Shown here in pieces: positions 55,961 to 64,000 of a stretch of DNA of 64,000 nt (position 1 is the first letter of the stretch; each line of letters opens with the position of its first letter). Source of the stretch: Rhaphigaster nebulosa (Eukaryota; Arthropoda; Insecta; Hemiptera; Pentatomidae); contig OX411306.1 of the NCBI GenBank assembly GCA_948150685.1, positions 141,189,092 to 141,253,091 of the forward strand, written 5' to 3'. The notes under the pieces were generated by a model. It was not told the origin of the DNA and did no database searches. It saw nothing but the letters and a program-made list of their open reading frames with translations. A program made the translations under genes and the position numbers.

Positions 55961-56770
55961 CTGGTGCGGTGCGCGCATCACACAACTTTCCCGTACTGTC
56001 CTATAATAATTATATTTTTAATACAATTTTAAAGAGTTCACATAAACATTGCTTCTTATAAACTTAGCAGCATACACATCTTCTCCCGCTTAAGTACAAT
56101 AAAAAAGTTTTTTAAACAATTTTAGTACAACAATCCTGTACGCTACCTATATATTTTAACTTTGTCAAGTTGCAAATATATTTTAAAAGTTTCTGGTTTA
56201 GTTTCCATGGAAACATTTTCTTTCCATTAAATAATGTGAAACTAGAAATTATTAAGTTAATTACCGCTTTTTTTATTCTTAAATTACTTTATTACAGAGC
56301 GTATTGCTTACAACAGATTGGCGGGATTGGTGGGAGGAGGTTGGGTCTCATCCGTCTCCTTTCGGATGCGCTTATTTATCCATCTAGGGTGTCTTGTGCT
56401 CCTCATAAAATACACAGTATCTTTGCTCATACTGTTCCGATTTTGATGATTCTTTTATTGTTTTTTAGATAATTTAATAACCTTTCATACAATTCTATAC
56501 ATTATTTACCGTAAAATGCATACTTTTTAAGCTATGCGCAAATAAAATATTCTTTTCATCATAACTTTTTTCCCAGCAATTCCTCGGTGATTTACTACCT
56601 AAATGAAAAGTTAAAGGCCTTTATGAAGAATAATTTAGGCAAGTTTCATCAAAATCGTTAGAGCCGTTTTCGAGAAAAATGTAAAAAACCGTAAAATCCA
56701 TCATATAATAGCTATTTCCGGTTAGTCCGATGCGCTGTATCTTTGGTAATACTGGTCCGATTTTGATGAT
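55961..56770 (-). mobile_element. Hairpin-ended repeat family, copy C (lacks hairpin end)
   Basis: It begins CTGGTGCGGTGCGCGCATCA and runs, inverted relative to copy A, through the GGCGGGATTGGTGGGAGGAG block (about 56321) and one internal unit. It stops at CTGGTCCGATTTTGATG without reaching the hairpin end. It abuts the inverted coding duplicate at 56768. Confidence 0.65.
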
Positions 56771-57045
56771 TCATGGCGTGTCGATGTTCTTTGACAAATA
56801 CTGAGCCTTCGATAGAATCTAGTAAAACTTCATGCTCCAGCAACTTTAAAAGTGCAAAGCCCCCAGTCACTTATGTTTCCTTGTTAGTTGCTACCATTAG
56901 GACAGGCATTTAACGGTTCTCAGGAAGTTCATAATAGTCAGATGATTTCATAGAGAGTCCTCCAGGATCAGTTCTTAACCCGGTCATATGGAGCTGATTT
57001 TTGTTGAGTTGCTAAAATTGCTTAAAGATGAGCGGTTTCATGGAC
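56768..57045 (-). pseudogene. Decayed coding duplicate, arm 1
   Basis: The minus strand reads MKPLIFKQF-stop, then MTGLRTDPGGLSMKSSDYYE and FALLKLLEHEVLLDSIEGSV. It is a near copy, in inverted orientation, of 58342-58617. Two stops are shared with that copy (after KQF/KEL and after NKET) and one more is private. The protein of origin was not recognised. Confidence 0.55.
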
Positions 57046-58143
57046 TCTACAGGAGGGCTACATTTCGGCCTCCTGCGTATGATGAAACATAAATACAATA
57101 TAGAAGATTCTGCGGATCTGTTGGGAAATCTTCAGGTGAGGATTTACGAAGATGGCAGTAAATGGAAAAATTGATATTGATAAAAATCAATGTTCGGGTG
57201 TCAGCGGTGAGTTGCTCTACTAGACTAGTATGATAGCTTAGAAATTTTCTGTATCTAGAGTAACTGTAATATAATTGCTGTCAGTGGATTTTTTTATAAA
57301 AATGCCTGAAAAAGGGGATGGTAAAAAGTCAACCAATCCTAGAAGGTACGTAGGCCCTTATATAGCGGATTTTTCAAAATGCCTACCGTATATTTTTAAT
57401 TTTATAGACAATAAGTCCTAAAGTATTACAATTAGCTTAGATATGTAAATTACTAGAATTTAAAGTATTAAATTGTGCAAATTTTGGTATATAACGCGTG
57501 TTCATTGCAAAAAATTTAGCAGGCAAAAAATGTTTTTAGAAAAAAAAACGAGTTCAATATGGTGAACAAGAAATAAAGTAATATATATATATTTTTTAAT
57601 TTATTATAGCATAAATAACTATTCCAAATCAGCCAAAGCATTACAATAATTTGTTATTGATGTCCGTGCCAGGCCGCTCCGCAACTCTATCGTTTTAACT
57701 ATTAAGTTGTTATAAGTTCCTCCATTAGCTGTTCTAAGTGAAATATATCTTAACACATTAACAACTGACTAATGACAATACAGTATTCTTTGTAGACTAC
57801 TTAAATATATAAAATTAATATTTGTTTTATACTTTTTCGACTAAATAGACTGTATCGTTTCTTAAAAATACTATTGCTAATATTATTTATTTAATCATTT
57901 CGCTTCAGTAAGAACAAGTTGATTCGAAAACGATCATTTTTTTTTTAAAGAATTAATTTTGATAGTAACAATAAATCATTACTTAAATGGACTTAAAAGC
58001 TGAACAGGACGATCGACATATAGTACCAACCATCTTGTAAGTGCATCTCGGGAGAGGCTGGGAGGAAAACTTCATAAAGACAATTCTGAGGTGTTGGTCA
58101 ACAGCTGTCAAACATGCACATCGAGAGTTGTTTCGATTAACTA
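57046..58143. other. No gene seen; loop between the inverted duplicates
   Basis: AT-rich sequence with no coding signal except short runs. It forms the spacer of the inverted duplication. Confidence 0.4.
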
Positions 58144-58341
58144 TTATTACTTTCTCTTACCTATATACGAAGGTATATTAAAAGTTAAAGGCCTTTATGA
58201 AGAATAATTTAGGCAAGTTTCATCAAAATCGTTAGAGCCGTTTTCGAGAAAAATATAAAAAAGCGTAAAATCCATCATATAATAGCTATTTTCGGTTAGT
58301 CCGATGCGCTGTATCTTTGCTAATACTGGTCCGATTTTGAT
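58144..58341. mobile_element. Hairpin-ended repeat family, fragment D (rearranged)
   Basis: A hairpin-type end in plus orientation (ATTACTTTCTCTTACCTATA) is joined directly to the family's interior in minus orientation (GTTAAAGGCCTTTATGAAGA), ending at the same CTGGTCCGATTTTGATG point as copy C. Confidence 0.6.
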
Positions 58342-58650
58342 GTCCATGAAACCGCTCGTCTTTAAGGAATTGTAGCAACTCAACAAAAATCAGCTCCATA
58401 TGACCGGGTTAAGAACTGATCCTGGAACTAATTCTATGAAAGCTTCTGACTATTATGAACTTCCTGAGAACCGTTACATGCCTGTCCTAATGGTAGCAAC
58501 TAATAAGGAAACATAAGTGACAGGGGGCTTTGCACTTTTAAAGTTGCTGGAGCATGAAGGTTTACTAGATTCTATCGAAGGCTCAGTATTTGTCAAAGAA
58601 CATCGACACGCCATGATTCAGGACTGGATGGTGCAGACACGGCAATCTTA
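58342..58650 (+). pseudogene. Decayed coding duplicate, arm 2
   Basis: The plus-strand frame, apart from two in-frame stops, gives about 98 codons: MKPLVFKEL, then MTGLRTDPGTNSMKASDYYE, MPVLMVATNKET, GGFALLKLLEHEGLLDSIEG and SVFVKEHRHAMIQDWMVQTR. It looks like real protein-coding sequence that has decayed. Family not recognised; it could be a transposon protein or a retroposed host exon. Confidence 0.5.
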
Positions 58651-59300
58651 AAATCTTAAGAAATATGGTTCAACTGAGGGCAAGAGAATCACTGACAATC
58701 TTCAGTGATGTTGGCAGAAGAGTGAAGAGAGCTATGTTATGTAATGGCATCAGCCTTTGAGAGCATACTCTAGCAGCTGCAGAGCTATGAAATCCCAACA
58801 ATCTATATGCCCTGCAAATATGGAGTCCGGGTATGCTAATCTGTAAGGAGTTGCTGGGAATGCTTGAGGAAGTACAGTTTCCAGCTACAGCCATTCTGGT
58901 CCATCTGTGACAGAAAATATATTCCATTTCCAGAGAGGCTGCCAAATAGAGGAGGATTTTGGCCAAGCCTACAAAGCTAAGAAGAGCAAGCAGTATGCAT
59001 ATTTCTTGGTAAAATTGTAAATCACATTACTTGCAGCAGTAGGTTGTTATTTAGGTATGGGTAACAGCCCTCTGCTGCTAAGCAGACTGCTAAACATCTA
59101 TATTTACTAAAAGGCAGGTTAGAGTGGAAAAAAAAATATATATATATTTTGAGTTTAGATTGCTCATTATGTAAGTGTTAAAGTAATAAAAATTGAAACC
59201 TAGTTCCTTCTTTATTCAGTCTTATATGAACATTCTTTTTGTTGGTTGCCCCAAAAAAGTAAGAATAATGTATTAAGTCCCCTGTAATAAGCTATATTAA
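58651..59300. other. Possible continuation of a decayed coding sequence, otherwise nothing
   Basis: Positions 58660-58990 keep a protein-like composition on the plus strand with several stops (for example DVGRRVKRAMLCNGI, GMLICKELLGMLEEVQFPAT). This may be the downstream part of the same relic as 58342-58650. After 59000 the sequence is AT-rich. Confidence 0.35.
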
Positions 59301-59502
59301 CCCTTTTAGTGCCACCCGAAAGAATTTTTTTTGTATTTAATTATATTAATTTATTTTGAGATAGAGTCCCCTCACAATGCAAACATTAAGATGCCATCAC
59401 ATACAATATACAGTCTATATCATGCATCATATATAATGTTATGTAATAATATAATCTGTCATCTATCGTTGGCTCGATCTATCGTCATTGACACTAAAAG
59501 TG
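59301..59502. mobile_element. piggyBac-like MITE
   Basis: A 202-bp non-coding element with inverted ends CCCTTTTAGTGCCA and, at the right, the complement of CACTTTTAGTGTCA. It is flanked on each side by TTAA (59297-59300 and 59503-59506), the exact target duplication of piggyBac transposons. Confidence 0.7.
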
Positions 59503-60408
59503 TTAATAGTACCAGAGAGCAAAATGTGGTATATTTTGCAAAAAGTTAAGGTAATTAGGATTTAACAATAAATGTATGGATCCTGCCAATGTAACAGAGT
59601 TTATATTTATTAAGTGAAGAAAATTAAATATTTATAATTTTTGTACCTTGGAACAAAAGAGCTAATGTCCAAATCTTCGAAATTTGTGTGGCTACACAAG
59701 AAAAATCGGGGTAGGATATACATTAATTGAAAAAAAAGGTCATTGTTCTAACACGGGAGAATAATTCCCCTTTTAATAATTACTGTATATCTTCCCTGAT
59801 TTTACTCATGCAGTCACTCAAAATTTTAAAATTTGTTGCAAGGTACAGATATATAACTAGTTTAAATGCTACAAAAACCAGAAACTATTCCATGAAGAGA
59901 AACACCAATTTATTTAAACAGTTTATTGAAACAAATAAGTAATTTATGTAATGGTATAATGGTACATAGTTTATATCCAAGCTCATAATGCTATTTATTC
60001 ATAATATAATTATTTTTTAAATATCTAACAACAGTATTAAAAAAAGGAAGTAAATTTCATTTCAATTTCTTTCAAATTGCTATTGACAATTCATCTTTAC
60101 ATTTGATTTCTGGATAACAATAATTCTTCTTTATTATTATCACTTTATAATTTACATTTAAAAATGAGATCAATAAAAACCTCAGAACTAACAGAATGCA
60201 AAGTTGATTCTATAATTAATAGATTGTAATCCTATCTATAATAAAATGTTTGTTCCTTAAAAAGTCTTATAAACCTTTTAATCCTATCATTCATCAGTAT
60301 ATATATAAATCATCTAATATCTATTAGGTATATACATGTTGATTGAAGAAAGGAGACATGAAAAATATAAATATGTTGAAGAGGATCTGGTTTGCATTCC
60401 GCAATTTC
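59503..60408. other. No gene seen; AT-rich
   Basis: Probably includes the 3' untranslated region of the gene whose last coding exon is at 60409-60521 (minus-strand polyadenylation-like signals near 60130 and 59997). Nothing else recognised. Confidence 0.35.
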
Positions 60409-60521
60409 TTATTGGCCAACTATCGGCGGTTGTGGACCAGGTCTGATGAATCGGATGGGTGGTGGAGGGAGTAGTTGTCTGCATTCCTCCATCCTGTTTT
60501 TAACAACTTGGCATTCTTGGG
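60409..60521 (-). CDS. Probable 3'-terminal coding exon of an unidentified gene
   Basis: After a good acceptor (TTCTTTTATTTAG) the minus strand reads QECQVVKNRMEECRQLL, then PPPPIRFIRPGPQPPIVG, and stops at TAA 60409-60411. The charged helix followed by a proline-rich tail, and a GC content above the flanks, look like a conserved protein end rather than transposon debris. The preceding exons would lie further right. No convincing one was found before the window ends, so the gene is probably cut by the boundary. I do not recognise the family. Confidence 0.45.
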
Positions 60522-61010
60522 CTAAATAAAAGAATAATGATAAAATGATTAATTATTAATAAATAATTACAATTTAATTATTAAATACATTTTACAATGT
60601 AAGTGTAAAAATTTCTGTGCTTTTATGCTGTTCATAATTGTATACTTTCAATTAATCCGCTTTATTTTTAGTATTTTAGCGGAATATGATGCTGCCTTCC
60701 ATCCTAATTTTTTTTAGCGTCTCATTATTTTTTTTTCTGGGATTTTAATAAAATGTTTTTGAATTCTAGATATAATCATTATTATTATTACTTCCTGCAG
60801 TTCAAAACATAGGCGCAGATATTCCATTTTGATTGGGAGGAAGAGGGGCGAGAGGAGGCGATCGTCCTCCCTAAGTCACAGTGAGCTGTAGTAGTGAATT
60901 GATTATACTTCAAATTTAATCTTATTTCTAGGTCTTAGCCTAGTCAGCTATACGACGCTACACGGCAGTGAGTCTAAGCCACTAAAACCTGGGAGCCCGA
61001 AGAAGAAAAA
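60522..61010. other. No gene seen
   Basis: Intron-like AT-rich sequence followed, after 60800, by a less AT-rich stretch of unknown origin. Confidence 0.35.
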
Positions 61011-62350
61011 TATGGTGCGGTGCCCGCATCACACAACTTTCCCTTGCCAATCTATAATAATAATCTTTAAAATTATTTTAAAGAGTTCACATAAACACTA
61101 CTCGAAATAAACTCAGCAGAATGCACTTCTTCAGGTCTTTTCTCACAATAGTATAATAAATTAGTTTTTAAATAACTTTAGTAATATAATTCTGTACACT
61201 AAATATTTAGGTTTATCAAGCTGAACATATATTTTAAAAGTTTCGATTTAGTTTCCATGAAAATTCCATTTAGTTTCCATGGAATCATTTTGTTTGCATT
61301 AAATAATATAAAAGTAGAAAGAATTAAGTTAATTTCTACTTTTATGTTATTTCAACACATTGTTACAAAGCGTTTTATTGACAACAGGTTGGCGGCTTGG
61401 TGGGAGGAGTTTCGATCGCATACGTCTCCTTCCGGAAGCGCTCGGTTTTTCCTGTAAGGTCTAGTAGTCCTTATGACATACGCTGTATCTTTTCTAATAT
61501 AGACCCGATTTAAATAATTGTATTTTTGTTATTTAGGAAATTATATTACCTTTCATATGATTTCATACAAAATTTACCATAAAATGCTCACTTTTTGAGT
61601 TATGCGCAAATAAAATATTCTTTTCGCTATATCTTTTTCCTCTCATTTTTTCCGTTGATATCCTACATACCTGAAAATTTAAAGGGCTTTAAGGAGAAGA
61701 TATTGGGCAAGTTTCATCAAAATCTTCTAAGCCGTTAACGAGGAAATTGTAAACTCCATGATATAATTAACATTTTCGGTTAGTCCGATGCGTTGTATCT
61801 CTGCTATTACTGGTCCGATTTTTATGATGCTTTTTTTTGTTATTTAGATAATTTAATTACCTTTTATACAAGTCTATACATAATTTACCATAAACTGCAT
61901 ACTTTTTAAGTTATGCGCAAATAAAATATTTTTTTCATTATAACTTTTTTCCTTGCATTTCCTCGGTGATGTACTACATATATGAAATGTTAAATACCTT
62001 TATGAAGAATAATTTAGGCAAGTTTCATCAAAAACCGTTTTAGAGGAAATCGTAAAATCGATTATATAAAGTAGCACTTCCGGTTAGCCAATGCTGACGA
62101 AAAAGTTGCTGTAACATCACATGCATGTGCCTATCTTAAATACTTAATTTCAGTATCGTACAACTTTTCGTCTTTGAGCTAGACTGTTCACATACACACA
62201 CACTCACAGACTCAGATCATTTTGCGAGAACTGGTTATTTGGACTCAGGGGGCCATAAAACGTGTATTTCCGTTGAAAATCGAATTCGAAAAATTTCACG
62301 ATCGCAATACTCCTTACTATTTACTTCGTATATAGGCAAGGGAAAGTAAA
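61011..62350 (-). mobile_element. Hairpin-ended repeat family, copy E (full length)
   Basis: A 1.34-kb inverted counterpart of copy A. It starts TATGGTGCGGTGCCCGCATC, has the GGCGGCTTGGTGGGAGGAGT block (about 61390) and two internal units, and ends CTTCGTATATAGGCAAGGGA then AAGTAA. Both termini are present. No open frame is long enough to be a transposase. Confidence 0.7.
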
Positions 62351-62644
62351 AATAGCACTGCCATCTGGAAGTCTGCTGGAAGATTAAGGCCAAAAAAGAT
62401 TAAGCCGCCAAATAACGAAGACTTTTGGCATCTGCCAAACCCCGTATTATAAAATATAAAACCTTATGAATTAAATACTCAATTATAAAGAGTGCATCAA
62501 TTTTTTAATTATATTAAAAATTTGTTTTAATAAAATATTTTTATATATTGTTGAGTAAAACATTTGAAAATTTATTTGAGATTGTTTGGCAGGTAGTTAA
62601 TTTTTTTTTTTTGGACTGGTTTAGGGAGATCAGTTCTATAAGTT

Positions 62645-62928
62645 TTTACTTCCTTGTACGCACGCATTAAAGGAAGTATTGTAATCGCGAAAAGTTTTGG
62701 TTTTCAGGTTTAAACGGAAATATCCATTTTGACCATCTCTGGATCCATTTTGACTAGTTTCATCGTGACATCTGTACGTACGTTCATTCGTACGTTGGTA
62801 TGTTCGTTACTGCGAATTATCAGACGACTGTTATATTTAACAATTTTTATAACTATAATTTTAAACATTAGTTTAATATCAGTTAACTGTCTTTCTCAGG
62901 ATTCTCTAACGTCTTAGCATCCTTAGCA
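62645..62928 (+). mobile_element. Second repeat family with a hairpin end
   Basis: It begins TTACTTCCTTGTACGCACGC and then ATTAAAGGAAGTATTGTAAT, a stem like that of copies A, B and E, followed by CGCGAAAAGTTTT and repeated GTACGT motifs. The rest diverges from that family. It probably continues after the possible LTR, from about 63383 (GTGTTCGTTAATTTGCGTAT), to 64000. Confidence 0.45.
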
Positions 62929-63376
62929 TGTGGTAACACCTTGTCACTGTCAGTGTCGACTGACCATTTCCAAAAGATATTTTGTCTCCTACCGGAAAAC
63001 CTGTCAAGCTCTCTCTTATATTCAACAGTTTATTGCTACCATATTCTAGTTCAGATGTCAATTGTATACTTTAACTGAACCTTCAGAACAGCCTTCACAA
63101 GAAGTTCACATGAGCTTCCAAGAATTGTTCCTAAATAGGCCACCCAGAATTTAGGTGTAGAGGAAATTATCTCCCTCCCTCTGCTCCTTGCAACTTCATC
63201 CCCTCTCCCTTTCTCATCCCTATAAAGCCTTCTCTAAATTTACAATAGAACATTCCATATCAGAGTAAGCTATGATGTAAGATAGCTAAGATATTGTAAC
63301 TTAGTATGTAAGAAGCATTTAAAATGTCATTGTAACATTTTGTTTAGACAATAAAAGTATATCTTAAAGTCTTCAC
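62929..63376 (+). mobile_element. Possible solo LTR
   Basis: It starts TGTGGTAACACC and ends CTTCA. Inside are a TATAAA (63221) and an AATAAA (63350) about 130 bp apart, preceded by a pyrimidine-rich stretch: the layout of a retrotransposon LTR promoter and polyadenylation site. It interrupts a dispersed repeat. A clear target duplication was not seen. Confidence 0.4.
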
Positions 63377-64000
63377 TGTTGTGTGTTCGTTAATTTGCGT
63401 ATCTCGCATAACTTTAAACGGCTAGACGTAGAAAGTTAAAATTTTGTATTTGGGATTGTTGTAAAATCTAGTTGTGAACCTCCCTTTTGGTCATTACAAG
63501 ATCACCGGAAGTGGTACTTTACTTGAAGGTCATAATTGATTTCAATAAAAAATTATATTAAAATATAATGCAAAGCTTTTCAAATTTGGTATTTCTGATT
63601 TGCATATTTATTTAAATAATAAATTAGATTTTGATATAAATTGGCAAACCGAAAGCGGTACTTTACTTGACATGCATACAGAGATCATATAGTTCGGTGA
63701 TAAAGGTTACAAACGCGATTTTTTCCCACACTAATTAAACAATTTTATTACTTGTTTTAAATATTAAAATTGAGTATAAAATCCTTGTTTTCCTCCCAAT
63801 TTGTGAGCTGAACAAGTCTGCAGCTAGAGAATAAGATATAAGTTAAGTAGGTTCTTCTGTATAAAATGTCGAAAATATTTACTAATTTTTATCTCTAGAA
63901 ACTTGTGCTCTAGTAGTAATAGAGCTAAACTAAAATCAGATATTAAACGAAAGGCGGTAATAATGAGGCCGCTTAAAAAAAACTGAAATTTCGATTGACT
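63377..64000. repeat. Dispersed repeat, no gene
   Basis: Contains two copies of a CGGAAGTGGTACTTTACTTG-type motif (about 63506 and 63653, the second CGAAAGCGGTACTTTACTTG), related in style to CCGGAAGTG blocks of the hairpin-ended family. No coding frame. Confidence 0.4.

Overview
The window is nuclear DNA from a eukaryote: AT-rich, with spliceosomal GT-AG introns, TA and TAA microsatellites, and many decayed mariner, pogo, hAT-like, piggyBac-like and non-LTR elements. The mix suggests an arthropod with a large, repeat-rich genome. I cannot name the species, and the arthropod assignment is inference.

One conserved gene dominates. A Nup214 orthologue (cytoplasmic-side FG nucleoporin of the nuclear pore) runs on the minus strand from its ATG at 54726 to about 3053. 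I can join 18 exons whose reading phases all agree, giving about 2,037 codons, close to the roughly 2,090 residues of human NUP214. Exons 1-8 (54726 to 40920) encode the N-terminal beta-propeller, exons 9-12 (40840 to 32289) a Ser/Gln-rich linker, exons 13-16 (29058 to 16465) the coiled-coil segment, and exons 17-18 (6618 to 3053) a Ser/Thr-rich stretch followed by more than 40 FG motifs. Introns range from 71 bp to 9.8 kb.

Two other host-gene candidates are visible. A two-exon, plus-strand gene for a very basic protein of unknown function lies inside Nup214 intron 16 (8864-10353). What looks like the last coding exon of an unidentified minus-strand gene lies upstream of Nup214 (60409-60521); the rest of that gene is probably beyond the right edge.

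Almost everything else is mobile DNA in introns and flanks. Recognisable pieces are: mariner copies at 133-924, 21088-22297, 42723-43968 and a scrap near 49379; a pogo/Tigger-like helix-turn-helix relic near 52744; a cluster of Dong/R4-like non-LTR fragments at TAA repeats (24840-27745, plus 20560-21087); reverse transcriptase or endonuclease scraps of another non-LTR lineage (14260, 18380, 30110, 35190, 36040, 41690); a possible LTR-element gag relic (17360-18100) and a possible solo LTR (62929-63376); hAT-like repeats ending in GGTGTCC; a piggyBac-like MITE flanked by TTAA (59301-59502); and a five-copy repeat family with a hairpin-like end (36519, 46984, 55961, 58144, 61011).

The most unusual structures are several long imperfect inverted repeats. 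Two bracket reverse transcriptase relics and one is made of a decayed coding sequence. Every transposase or reverse transcriptase seen is broken by stops, frameshifts or lost catalytic residues. I found no rRNA gene, CRISPR array, intact tRNA gene or viral gene, and no clear candidate for an intact new system.
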